DNA of 64,000 nt from Humulus lupulus. Lineage: Eukaryota > Streptophyta > Magnoliopsida > Rosales > Cannabaceae. The DNA lies in NCBI RefSeq assembly GCF_963169125.1, contig NC_084798.1:106161970-106225969 (forward strand), written 5' to 3'. Below, piece after piece: positions 44,695 to 56,487 of the stretch (positions are counted from its first letter, which is position 1; each line of letters starts with the position of its first letter). Position numbers and translations under genes: made by a program. The notes beneath the pieces are model-generated. The model ran no database searches. It saw nothing but the letters and a program-made list of their open reading frames with translations, and was not told the origin of the DNA.

Positions 44695-47239
44695 TAGCTT
44701 AGTCTTTAGCACTCCTTATGTTTGATTATTTTTCACTTGCATACTCTTGAAACTTTGTTTTCTTTTGTAGTTTGTACTTGCATGCCAACGAACAAACCAT
44801 TTTGCCTTTTGTTTTTAGTGCAAACAGATTAGTTTCCTTTAGTGCATGATACAAAAATAGGTTTTTTTACATGTACCAGCGAACAGACTAGTTTGCCTTT
44901 TGTGAATGGTACGAACAACTTGTGTGTTTTTATATCTACTTTCTCTCTTTTCATGGCTTATGTTTCTCACCTTTAGGCCCAGGTGAGTAGACACAATTTA
45001 ACCTTTGTAAATAGAACGAACAGGACATGAGCATGCAAATTTTTTTCTTTTTGGGTAGATTGAACAGCACACTTTTTTGGAAAATTTGTAAAAAGCTTAT
45101 CTTATCTTGTGTGTTCTTACACTCCATATGCCCCCCAAGTGATTGAGGAGTCTTGATCCTTGATCACTTGATAACATAATTCATTTTTCATCACAATAGG
45201 CTAACATAATCATTCTGTTCATTTCACGTATATAAACATAGTTGAACAAGCTATGCTATGAGAACAGGTCACTAAAGGTTATTCCTCAAATTGTATGCGA
45301 TAAGAATTGGAGGTTGTCCTTTAATGGTGATTGACTGTGGTTTAAAAGTTTTCCTCTGTCCTAACAACAATTAGGTTATGAGGTTATCTTCCAAACTAGT
45401 AGAATCTGAAGTTATTTTTATCAAAGTTAAAGGTTATCTTCTTTTCTGAAAATGCTTCCGAGTTTTTGTATCACTCGGTTTGAACCTGGTTCAGCCAAGT
45501 TTAAATTTTTGCTTAATAGCTACCTGTTAGTATTTAGGCCTTATTCCTGGTTAGGACCAAGATTTCATAACTTTGATTTTTCATGTTATTTTATTAAGTT
45601 TTATTTGGAATCATCTTTGACAATCTGAGTTATTGTTCTAGCTCAATTTTTATTTCCAAATTTCACTTTTATACTAACTTGAATTTTTCAAAGCTTGATT
45701 GCGTTATTTAAACTGTCAAGTACGTCTAATTGTTTCGTTTATTGTCACAATAACTGTGCATACTTATTTAAACATATATGTATGATGAGCTTATAACTGC
45801 TCGAAACTCATACTCCTTTATTCATATAAGCATGATAGGTTAGAATATTACTCAAAATTTTGTTGCACAAAAAATTTGTAATATTATTCCGTCTATGCTA
45901 GGTTATCTCTATACTTTAACCTTTTTCCAAAAGATTGAGACAACTTTTTCATTTAAAAGATGTATAGATCTTTTCTGAGCTTGTGGTATGGTTATATCCA
46001 ACACCTGTATGCCCCCCAAGTAACCAAGTTATAAGTCTTGGATTATTTTTTTCCTCGGGTTCGGGCTAGTTTTATAGTGAGAAATTTCAAGTTATCCTCT
46101 TTTGATGATCAGGATTCGAGGTTATCTTATTTTTTGATAACGATCAGAATTCGAACTTGTCCTTTTTCATGATTAATCAGAGTTCAAGGTTATATTATTT
46201 CCTGATTGCGATCACTTTATAAAGCAATCTTTAATAGTGATTCCTTTGAGAGGGGATCTTTATTCATACCCTTAGTAGGTTTAGTTACACCGGGTAGGTG
46301 ATCAGGACACCTTTATGGCCTGTCTTCAGGGTTCAGCTCGGGCTTGAGAAAAGTGTCAGATCTGAGGAGCATCTCCATTTATTCTCCTAACATCTTGGGG
46401 CCGACTCTTCTCTTGTCTCCTTAATAGGAAATTAGCTCGGTAAACCCCGAGCTGGAGAAAAGTGTTGGATTTGAGATGAACGATATTGAGATGACGCCAA
46501 TAGAGTTTTTAAAGCGAGTTTACATGCTTTTCCATTTTTTTTATCCTTGTTCATATCCTGGAAGTAACCTCGGGTGAACAAGTTCATCTTCGGGTTGGGG
46601 AGGTCATAACTTTGAGGTGAGCCCTGAAATTCTTTCTTCTTGCTTTCTTGATGTAGAAGTGTAAATAAGTGAAAATGTGCTCCAGCCTACTTGTGTGTGA
46701 ACAGTTTATGTTATAATCGTGTAGTCTCGTTAATCTACTTATTTCTTGCTTAGAGAGAGTAATTATTCCTTATCCTTGAGTGTGGTCTCAAGGTTGCGAG
46801 GTTGAAACTATTTTTCAAAAAAATCCAACTGTATCGATTTATGAATATTGTTGGCTAATCTAGAATTCCAACTTTATCCTTATATCGATTTATTTGTGTT
46901 GGTTAATCCACACTCGTTACATGGTCAAGCTCGTGCTAACAAGCTCCTTTAATTTCTTTGGATTGTTCGTTCCATTTGTTTGCATCATGTACACATTATT
47001 TCAGAGACAACTTGTTCAAGTCAGCTCGGAGGTTATCGTGATAATGCGTATTGATAAGCTTGAAATCTCATTAGCAAAGATTACATGCTATTCCTTGGAA
47101 TGTCTTCGATATATCTTGTTCGCCCCTGTGTGGATGTATGAGCGAACTGGTTTCACTCAAGGATCCATCGAACAGGTAAAACTTCGAGATGTCTCTAACT
47201 CTTTTTTGACCTCGAAATGGTTCGAGCATAATCTTTTGA
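44695..47239. other. Non-coding interior of element C
   Basis: No gene is recognisable. Purine-tract-like words (TATGCCCCCCAAGT on the plus strand) occur at about 45128 and 46009. Around 46085-46215 a unit of about 40 bases (GATCAGNATTCGAGGTTATC type) repeats three to four times with divergence. GCGAACA words recur. Frames such as 46894-47388 show no motif. The sequence is moderately AT-rich. Confidence 0.5.
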
Positions 47240-47272
47240 GTTGTGATCCCTTATGCATGAGGGATCACAACT
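47239..47272. repeat. Perfect hairpin at the left end of the CACTA element
   Basis: GAGTTGTGATCCC, a ten-base spacer containing TTATGCAT, then GGGATCACAACT form a 12-bp stem. The right arm overlaps the presumed left end of the CACTA element (CACAACTT). Confidence 0.75.
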
Positions 47273-48018
47273 TAAAGAAATTTGACCTTTACCTACCAAT
47301 TTTATTTGTGGGTAAAAATTGTGCATTGGTAGGTAAATCCCTTTACCTACCAATTTTGACCAATAATCTATTGGTTGGTAATAGTTAGTCGAGAAAGGTA
47401 TTATTCCCTACGATTTTTATATTGGTAGGTAAAAATCATGTGGACCCCACAAAAAATGAGTTAGCATCATTGACCTAGTGTTTGATGTGGCATCATACGT
47501 GGGAAGTGATGTAGCACTCCACGTGGTGCATGATGTGGCAATTATGTATCAGGAAAGATGACATGGCGAATTATGCGTCTTCCACCGTGGCAGATGACAT
47601 GGTAGATGATGTGGCACCTGACAATAGCTTATTGGGCCACGTGGCAGTGTATTAGGTTCTAACATTTACCTACACTTAAATATGTGTAGGCAATAATATA
47701 ATTCATTGGTAGGTATTACATATGGCAGTAGCCTCTTGGGCCACGTGGCAGTGTATTAGGTTTTGACATTTAGCTACCTTAAATATGTGTAGGCAATAAT
47801 ATAATTTATTGGTAGGTATTATTGAATTATTATTTTGGAAAATATTTAAAATTAAGTATTTATAGATGATAAATTAATTTAAATAATTAAAAAACAGACA
47901 ACTTTTATAAAATAAAATAAACATATATTATAAAATGTTCAAACAAATAAACATAAAAGATATAATGTCCATGATAATTTATCTTAAAAGTTTTGAATTA
48001 AAAACATAAATAAAAAAA

Positions 48019-48339
48019 CTACGAATCATCTTGTTCCTCTAGAATTGAAGGGATGGGAGAATTTACGACATTTGCATCAAAACATTGATCTGACGGAGGC
48101 GGTGGTATCATATTGTTTTTACTTAGTATTTCCAAAATAATACTTAGTTGGTCATTTGTAGAATCAAGTCGGTTGTTTGCTTCATCAAGGCGTTGGGCTA
48201 GCTCCTCATATGTTGGCTTATTTGACTCAGTTGGATTGTGTTGGGAAGTAGAAGTTGTTCTTAAAAAAAATCGACCCCAACCTTTCAAGTGTGCAGAAGA
48301 GCGTCCAAGAATACGCTCCATAATGTCTTTATCAGACAT
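48019..48339 (-). CDS. Small ORF in the CACTA element, possible C-terminus of a second CACTA protein
   Basis: A 106-residue frame on the minus strand with a clean ATG. The start MSDKDIMERILGRSSAHLKG resembles the conserved end of plant CACTA accessory proteins (the Transposase_24 / Ptta type, from memory), in which a LGxRxxHxxGxG motif occurs. A Ser/Thr/Asn-rich part, the coiled-coil-like YEELAQRLDEANNRLDSTND and a Pro/acidic tail ending EEQDDS follow. It is much shorter than the full protein and lacks the N-terminal DNA-binding part. Whether it is expressed is unknown. Confidence 0.5.
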   Translation of the reverse strand: MSDKDIMERILGRSSAHLKGWGRFFLRTTSTSQHNPTESNKPTYEELAQRLDEANNRLDSTNDQLSIILEILSKNNMIPPPPSDQCFDANVVNSPIPSILEEQDDS

Positions 48340-48349
48340 TTCTTCTTAA

Positions 48350-50390
48350 GATAATATACAAACTTTTGTACAATTTGAATATTTATACTAGTCATTCTTC
48401 AAAACTTAATACAATATTACATCATTATAGTAAGTTAATACACATAAAATATTCTCACTTTGATCATCACAAAGATTTCAGAAATTTATATATTATGAAT
48501 TATTATGGGCATTTACATGACTTGGTATACCTGCATATATATATATATATATGGGCACAAGAAGCCACATTATCACCAAACAGAACAATCATAATAATTT
48601 TTAAACATCATAGGCCAAAAAAAATTAAAACAAGATAGATCCAAAAAAAATATAAATCAAGACATATCTAAAAAAAAATTATAAAACAGATCCAAAACAA
48701 ATGTAAATAAGAGATAGGTCCAAAACATGAGACATATGCCATAAAAACTTCAGAAACTTGGAATATAAAACATATGCATATTTTGAACATAGAAAACAAG
48801 GCAGATAGATTTTTAATTTAATTCTATATTTTTTTAAAATAAGAATGGAAAAACAAGCAAAATAAATAACTAAGAACCTAAAAAATTACTAACTGAATAG
48901 ACAAAGATTCAAAATTTATACAAGTATAAATAAATGTTCAAAATTTTATTCAGAAACAATAAATCAGATTTATATACACAAAGTAAGGTAAAAAGCATTT
49001 CTCATCAAAATAAGAAAGCATAGGGGAACTCTCTGAGCATAAACAAAACCCCAACACAAATAATAGTTCAAAGACTAAGGACAATTAAAAAAATGAATCA
49101 AATTGTAACAATGAAAACATAAACAAGTATACAACAATGACACATAACTGAAAAACTCTAAACAAAATCACAGTGAAATAACTCAGACCTGAAGCACAGT
49201 AATCATCAAAACAGAATTTTCTCAAAGCATAACAATGAAAACATAAACCAGATTACAACAATGACACATAACTAAAAAACTCTAAACAAAATCACAACTA
49301 AAAAATAATGAAACAACTCAGACCCGAAACACAGTAATCATCAAAACAGAATTTTCGCAAAGCATAACAATCACAAAGCCTTAGAACAACAATAACAAAG
49401 CCTCAGAACAACATTAACAAAGCCTCTGAAAAAAAGATCATCATTAATCTTTTAGATCAGTGGGTATTTAATCAAAAAAATCATATATTTATACCTTAAA
49501 GCCACAAAGCCAATTTTTCTGAAACTCAAAGCCACCAAAACAAAACTTCCAAAAAATTTACAGCCACCAATCCAACATAAAAGCCACAAGAAAAATCGCA
49601 AAGCTAGGACAATCCACCCTGAAATAATCACATCCCTTAAAGAAACCAAAACCAAACCTTAAACAAAAAATTAGAGACATTAATATCAGCAATCACAACA
49701 CAATATCCATAGATATGAAATAAAAATTACCCAAACAAAACTGAACAACAATTGGTGAGTCATAGAGATGGAGGCGGCTGAGAACTCAAGAAGAATGGTA
49801 GCGGCCTAGAAGTGAACAACAATGGTGCGAAGGACGATGGTGGCAGCTCGAAAATTCGAAGAAAATTGGCAGCGGCTATGGGATTCAGAGGACGATGCTG
49901 GCGGCTCGGAGATTTGAAGAAAAATGACACCGCCTCAGAGATTGAAGCAATCGTACACAATAGAAACTGGGAGAGCTATTGAGAGGGAGCCCGAAAAAGA
50001 AAGCTATCTGGGGAGAGGGGGTCCGAAAATGGGAGTAACCTTTTGAGAGGGAATCGGAAATGGGGAAGAGAGGGAGATCAGAAATGGGGAAGACAAGAGC
50101 AGAGTGGGGGAGGCGGCTCATTAGATTTAGATGGGTTAGTGATGTTAGGGTTATTATAATTAGGTTTATATGAATGTATATATTAATTTAATAATAAATA
50201 AATTAAAATTAATTTTAATTTATATAAGTTTTTTAAATATAATGTTAGTGCGGCATGTCAATTAGTAATACGTCCACTTGTATGACTCACATGACATGTC
50301 ACTATATTTCTCACATGTCAGCAGCCACACATTTTTTTATTATGCAAAAAATGGATGAAAAAATAAGCGGGAATCAGGAAAATATTTCCC
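48350..50390. other. AT-rich interior of the CACTA element
   Basis: No convincing gene. A duplicated segment (about 49100-49200 and 49210-49330, words AACAATGAAAACATAAAC and ACAGTAATCATCAAAACAG) and a GA-rich stretch (49760-50115) are present. A short AT run lies at about 48534-48552. Weak minus-strand frames at 49760-49960 and 49885-50121 lie in the GA-rich stretch and look like low-complexity artefacts. Confidence 0.5.
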
Positions 50391-50688
50391 TCCAAACATA
50401 ATCATAGGTAAATATTGTACCTACAAATACTAATGGTAGGTAATAATAAAATCTATACCCCGACCCTTTTTATTGGAGAATGCCCTACCAATAGTCGCTA
50501 CGAAAATATAATCGTAGGTAAAAGAACTCTTTAGCTACCAATAAATATATGTAGGTAAAACATTTGTAGGTAAAGGTTGAATGTCTTGTAGTCTCCCCTT
50601 GTAAGGATGCATGGGCGAACAAGTTTTCTTAAAGGGTTATGAAGGTTGTGAACAGGCTTCATTGAAGGGTTAAGTCAAGCTATCCATA

Positions 50689-50918
50689 GACGTGAGAACA
50701 TGATTCTCACATGCACAAGAACAGAGCTCTCTTAGGCTTGAGAACAAGATTCTCTTTGGCATGAGAACATGATTCTCTTAGGCGTGAGAATAGGGCCCTC
50801 TTAGACACGAGAACATGATTCTCTTAGGTGCAAGAACGTGGCTCTCTTAGGCATGAGAACATGATTCTCTCAGGCACGAGAACAAAGCTCTCTTAGACAT
50901 GAGAATAGGATTCTCTTA
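50689..50918. repeat. Minisatellite of ten 23-base units
   Basis: Exactly ten units of the form GGCATGAGAACATGATTCTCTTA run without gaps. Most units carry the inverted pair GAGAAC...ATTCTC. Units with ATGATTCTC (1, 4, 6, 8) tend to alternate with units with GCTCTC or CCCTC (2, 5, 7, 9), so the older unit may be a 46-base dimer. It lies in the interior of element C near its 5' LTR. Confidence 0.95.
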
Positions 50919-51769
50919 ACAGCTTGGAATAATTTTAAACATATATTTATATCCCTGTTCGCCTAGTATAGGAAACATAGAAACAAACAGGTTCTTTACA
51001 TGCATTTTTCATGTTATTCCAGTCCTTCTTTGGTTGTTCTTGCCCCTAATAAAGACATATAAGCAAGAAAAATTCAACACACTAGCCTTGCAAGGATTCC
51101 GAGCCCTCCTAACTTCTTGTTCGCCTAGTATAGAACATTATGGGAGAACATGTTTCCTTTTTCAGATAGCTGGGGTTGCCTACTCCTTGTTCCCTTTTGG
51201 AGTGTATGCATGGGCACACATCTATTTTTCGAGGATTTATAGTTTATAACCATAGGCGAACAAGTTGCATACTCATACTTTCTGTTCTCATGTGTTGTAT
51301 ACAAGTGAATGACCAAGAGATCTTTTCTAGGTTTACAATCATTGTTGTGATATCCATCGATTCAATACATGCATAAATGAAAATTGGGTTACAAGCAATG
51401 ATTTTATCATTGTTCACAACTTGAACAAGCCGCCGCCATAAATGGATCTATCCTTGAACCGTCGTGATTGCTCATCCTTGTAACTCGAAATCGCTGGATT
51501 TTTAATCTTAGCATTGTGCCCCAATTTGGACGCAATTAAGTGAAATTATTTTTCACATAGATCTGCGACTTGTTTTGACAAATATGGTATTTTCTTACAA
51601 CTTGCAATTGTTCCGCAGATGGCCTGGATAAAAATGAACAGGCGACTAATCTGACCTTTGACGACATTTGGAGTCTACTGGAGATGATTTCATCAAAGTC
51701 TTTATTCATAGACTTCATTAGATTGAACCTCTTTTTCCTGAATCTGCTCTCTAAATAAAAGCACCAAAC
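50919..51769 (-). other. Leader region of element C
   Basis: Sequence between the minisatellite and the 5' LTR. In element orientation it starts GTTTGGTGCTTTTATTTAG right after the LTR, like the leader of element B, and carries no standard tRNA primer site I can name. A weak frame (51536-51862, minus) overlaps the LTR and shows no gag motif. Where a Tat element should start gag, none is found. Confidence 0.5.
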
Positions 51770-52361
51770 TGTTGACACCATTTTTTTGTCAACTTGAGAA
51801 CATAAGAGCATGGATTCAAGAATAGAGATATAATCAAATAAATAACACCATATTTTATACAAGAATAATCATTCGACATTATGAATTTCCTTCCCCTATT
51901 TTTATCCCATCTCCTCTTATTTATAGTGATGAGTTTAGGGTTACAATTATATTGTTGGCCTAAGTTATTGGGCTTGGCCCGCAATTAATACATTACAACA
52001 GAAATACAGTTATATTTTGATAAATGACAACTCTTTACTCCCTTGCTAACTCTGTTAACGTGGATGTTGTGAGTTGAACGAACATGATCCTTCTGTAAAC
52101 GTGTAATGGTTTGCCTAGTGTGAACAGAGGTGAAATAACTTGCCTTGTGCGAACAGAGGTTGGGGAATGTTGCTACGCGACCAAATCCCTTCTATTAGCG
52201 CTTGATAGTCTGCTTTGTACTCTGTGAGAATAGGAACTACTTTGCACTTCATGAGAACAGGAACTACTTTGCACTTCGTGAGAACAGGAACGCAAAGTGT
52301 TCTGTTCATCATCCCTTTGTAATTGCTATTTTTTTTAAATGTCCAAAAAATGGGTATAACA
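51770..52361 (-). repeat. Element C 5' LTR
   Basis: Reads TGTTGACACC to GGGTATAACA on the plus strand (592 bp). It corresponds to the pieces 37685-38073 plus 40100-40408. It lacks about 140 bases near 51859, including the box shared by Tat LTRs, and has an extra copy of a 28-base unit (AGGAACTACTTTGCACTTCG type, about 52227-52290). Confidence 0.85.
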
Positions 52362-53742
52362 CATACTTTCCTATTCGATCGAATAATGGTTCCCTTAAAG
52401 GTTATTTCAGGAACTGAATAGATATTGAGCTCAAATCTAAAATTTTACTATAGATTAATTATTCGCTAATGAATTAAGGGTACTTAAGGATCAAGAGGTA
52501 ATTAGAAGGGTAAAATGATAATCTTTACCAACTCTAATTAACGGACCAATAAATGGAGGACAAAACCACATATATTGATTATATCAATGGTCTACAAGAG
52601 AAAACTCTATAATTATTATTCTATAAATACCTAGAGTGTAATTCCATATTTATATGGAGTAATCATGGAATTACAAAAAATAAGATTATTAGATTAAGGA
52701 GTTTAATTAATAATCTAGTTTATCGAAGCTTTATATTATAGGTCCATGGTCCCCATATCACCTCTGCCCTACACTGTCGAGTGTAAGGATGTCAAAAGAA
52801 AGATTTGTAGAGAAAATGACTTAATTGCAAATGAGTTAATTTCCCAGGCCAAGGAAATAATTATGTCATAATTATGGGCAATTTACTAATTATGAATTAA
52901 TTAATTATTTATTTATATAGTTTTTATTTTGAAAAACTATAGGTTAAAATAAATATTAATCATGTTTGGATTATTATAAAAAGAGAGATTAATAATTATC
53001 TTATTTAGAATATGATATTTTTTTATTTATTTAAAACTAATATTTTAAGATAAAGTTAATTTTGAATTAACTTATATTTATTTTGGGATAAATATATTCT
53101 CTTATATATTAATTAAATGAACAAATAAGAAAATTAGGGAAATTAACTGATATTTATTTTGGGATAAATATATTGTCTTAAGTATTGTATAGTGAGTGGC
53201 GCCACAAATGGTTATTTCCTATCCTTACGATTTGAATTTTGAATTTGAAATAATTTGTCTATTTAATTATTTTTTTAAATATGATTTAAATTAAATAATT
53301 AAATTGGTTATAACTGATCAATTTTATTTTAAATAATATAAAGGTTAATTAAATGAGTTAATTATCTTTACAAACCTGAAAAGAAGCGATACTTTTGAAG
53401 TAAGTAGTTTTTCCAAAAGTTTTGACTGTTAGACTCTCTCTGAGAAAAAGAAAGCGAAAGATTTTTCTAAACCTGAAAACTTAATCACAACATCATCTCT
53501 TTATCAAACTTCACTAGATCTTATGTGTTGAGTACATCTAGTGAGTTCTAAATCAACCTTTTGAATCCTACGAGCCCATACACGTCCTTGTGTGTTTGAG
53601 AATTGGTCAAGAAGAGGTAATCTCTAATCTCTTTGTGATTGATTTAATATATCTATATATGTATGGTCTTGGCTGGTATTAATAAATTTTTTATAAGAAC
53701 GTATTCCGTTGTGAAACTTGATTTTCATTTTCAGTACCAACA
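52362..53742 (+). repeat. Main part of the copia LTR that hosts element C
   Basis: Starts CATACTTTCC at the element C target site and continues the LTR begun at 38421-38074. The beginning matches 22833-22895 (reverse complement). A TATA box TCTATAAATACC lies at 52619-52630. The LTR ends GTACCAACA at 53742, directly before a primer site. The whole LTR would be about 1.7 kb. Confidence 0.75.
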
Positions 53743-53756
53743 ATTAGTACTAGAGT
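53743..53756 (+). other. Degenerate primer binding site of the copia element
   Basis: ATTAGTACTAGAGT follows the LTR end. The usual copia site is ATTGGTATCAGAGC (initiator methionine tRNA); about ten of fourteen bases match. It identifies the LTR as a 5' LTR in plus orientation. Confidence 0.6.
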
Positions 53757-55522
53757 AGTCTACATACATATATATATTAAATGTTGTGTGGGTTTCTTAC
53801 ATTTGTCATATGTATTTTGATATATATATTAAATGGATGGGTGTGTTTTTTTATGTGTTATTGAATGATGGATCATTAATTATATGGTGCTATATGACTT
53901 TTTTGTAATTTTATTTTTGAAATATGAGATTTGAAAAATCTATACACAAGAAAGAGAAGAAAAATGGAACTGAGCCATGCACCTTGGAGGCACACAGTCT
54001 GAGACCCACGACTGCCCCACCTGCGTGCACATGCACCCAGGCGAGCCCCTACTACCACGTGCGTCGCCCAGCCCAAGCCCCTGCTATGTGCATGTCACCC
54101 AGGCCCCACAGCCCTGTCTCAAGCGTGCGCTAGCTCGAGCCTCTGCACACTCGCGGCTTTGTGCCTGTAGCCAACCTGAACCCTTGTGTCATGCAGCCCC
54201 CCAGCCACCTGCAACAGCCACCAACCTGAGCCTTAGGCTCTCCATGCTGCCTAATCCTAGGGCACCACTCTTTGTGGCCAAAAATAAAGATCCTAATTTT
54301 GTGTGAATAAATCTTTTATTTAATTAACTTAAAATTATTCAAATTTAAAATGATAATTATCTTATTTTATTTTTATTAGAAAAATAAAATATCTTTTAGT
54401 TTATTAAAATTTAATCTTAAGTTTAAATAATTATTTGAATATGATTATTTAATTATTTAGATTCAACTAAATTAAAAAGATGTCAAAATTTGTTTTAATT
54501 AAATAAAATAGTCAGAAAGTTAGTTTCTAATTAGTTATTTGAGCCTAAATAGTTCCTAAGAATTATAAAGAAAGTCTAAAAGAGAGGAGGAGCATTCTCA
54601 GAGTCTTGCAAACAACTTATAGCTTTTCATTTTTATAATTTAATTTCTATTTTTCAAAGGGTTATAAATATAGAAATAACCAATAGTACTCGGTTAATGA
54701 TTTATTATTTATTTATTTATTTTATTTATTTAAATAAATGTTAATTAATGTTTGATTGATAACATGATCATGCATTAGTCAATTACATCCCATTCATGAA
54801 ACCCCACACATTTTTTCATTAATCATGCATCTTTTAGAAACATGATTATTTAGGATTTTCCTAATTGTTTATGTGAATTGTTTTGGAGAAATCAAATGCA
54901 TGTAAATTACTAAGTATTAAATTAGTTAAAACTTGGTAAATCACACCACAATAAAGGAAATAGATTTTATAGGCCTTTAAGACAACCAACTTTATTAAAA
55001 AGTGTTTTAGTAAAGTTAGATGAATGTAATGGGTAATTATTTAGATCACATTAATTGTAGAAACATGTTCTTTAACAATTAAATGTAATTTGTAATTAAT
55101 TACATTCATAGGGTTATTAATAAACTAGTAATTAATTTGGAGAAGGTGAACATCTCAATGTGATCTATGGTCTCCATTTTTAGTACAGCATTGCGAGATA
55201 TGAATAGGGCCTCGATGCGACTTTATTACTGTTCCCCTAAGAAAGGTTTCTAGACATATTAATACCATGTTTGGATTCTTAGAAAGATAGGAGTGGTGTA
55301 TTTTAGGCTTGACCGACTCTAAGGAGCCACCCTCTGAGTTATGTCATGAATTCTGAAAAAATGGGTTACACTTACAAAGATGCAATTAAGCTTTTGCATT
55401 GGATAATTGTATCTTGGCCAAACTGACGCTACTTTGATTTTAAAAGGGAAAATAAAGGGTTATTTTAAGTTTTAAATAATAAATATAAGATTGTCTTATA
55501 AGTTATCTTAATTTAACTTGAC
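53757..55522. other. Probable interior of the copia-related element, non-coding
   Basis: AT-rich throughout, except for a GC-rich, CA-rich patch (53975-54250) similar in style to 38430-38640. The largest frame (109 codons, 53977-54306) has no motif and lies in that patch, so I do not call it. I see no copia gag, integrase or RT. It may be a large non-autonomous copia derivative. It ends at the target site TTGAC. Confidence 0.4.
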
Positions 55523-56487
55523 TATAACACCCTGAATAGTCAAGCCCGTTACGTCATGTATTAAAAATAGTGATTAACTCGTTAAGCTAGTCATTTGGAC
55601 TTAAAAGAGAAGTTAGGGTTAAACGACCATTTAGGTAATAAAAGTTTTGGTCAAAAGTTGAACTTTTAATTAAAAATGAGTTAAGCAATTACAAGAGATC
55701 CCAAATGTTTCTAAATAAAATAAAAGTTTATCAAAAATTACAGATAGACGACCTAAGTGACAAATTTCAACTAATAACTCCTGTTCCTCAAAATATCTCG
55801 ACTGTGGTGGCTGAGTTGGCTGTGTATGTACACGCCGCCCCTACAACTCTTCAACTCATGATTGGTCCAACTTTCCTTTGCCTTTACCTGCACCATGAAG
55901 CACCTGTGAGCAAAGGATCACCTAGAAAACCTTAAACAATCATACAAATAATCAGATAAACATTAACATGTATTGCATACCCTATAACCACATCTGGTTC
56001 ACATAGATTTTCCAAAAAATACATGACTCATGTCGCGTAGATGGATGTTACATCGTTACAATGGCCCCGCCACTATGGCGGATATCATATCTGAATTATG
56101 GCCCCACGACTATGGCATACATTATACACGTAATGTCATTAACGGCCTCCTGACTAAGCAATCAGTACAAACAAGTATATCATCATACATTCAAACACAG
56201 TAGACATTCAACTATATGGTTTCATGACATAGTCATTACTGTGCCCTATAATTGGGGTGCATGCCCTACACTTGGTGCAAGAGCTGATTTTCTTATCTCA
56301 AGTCCTCTATGATAGGGTAAGGCGAGAACGAGCATGATCCTTTCCTTCCTGAGCTTTGCAGTACCCCTAGTCACAACATAATAATGGATATTCATCAAGA
56401 ACTAAACCAATTAAAATCTTGAAGATAGAGTCCTAGCATCTGGGACAATGAATTCTACTCAACTGGGTAGTAGAATTCTTTCCGAGC

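Larger units (their letters stand above)
47252..50605. mobile_element. Non-autonomous CACTA-type element
   Basis: Both ends carry many copies of a subterminal word TACCTACCAAT or its complement ATTGGTAGGTA (left about 47285-47430 and 47660-47820; right about 50405-50580), the mark of CACTA elements. The right end reads GTCTTGTAGT, the complement of CACTACAAGAC without its first base. The left end is less clear; CACAACTTAAAGAAA at 47264 or nearby is the best candidate. Words like CCACGTGGCA and GATGTGGCA recur on the left (47480-47770). Apart from a small frame (48019-48339) the interior is AT-rich and non-coding. It lies inside element C. Confidence 0.7.
40100..52361 (-). mobile_element. Element C: large Tat-type element without visible gag-pol
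   Basis: Minus-strand element with the rest of its 3' LTR (40100-40408), purine tract, antisense gene (plus strand), long non-coding interior with a nested CACTA element, and 5' LTR (51770-52361). Target copies are CATAC (52362-52366) and, on the displaced side, CATAT (38074-38078 read on the minus strand). The interior is about 11.4 kb, or about 8 kb without the CACTA insert. I could find no gag, protease, RT or integrase motif on either strand. It therefore looks like a non-autonomous derivative that kept only the antisense gene. Confidence 0.75.

Noticed and set aside
50689..50918. Regular short repeats as a CRISPR array
   Set aside because: The units are contiguous with no unique spacers, and the context is a plant retrotransposon.
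53977..54306. 109-codon frame in the GC-rich patch
   Set aside because: No motif, other frames are also open, and the composition alone explains it.
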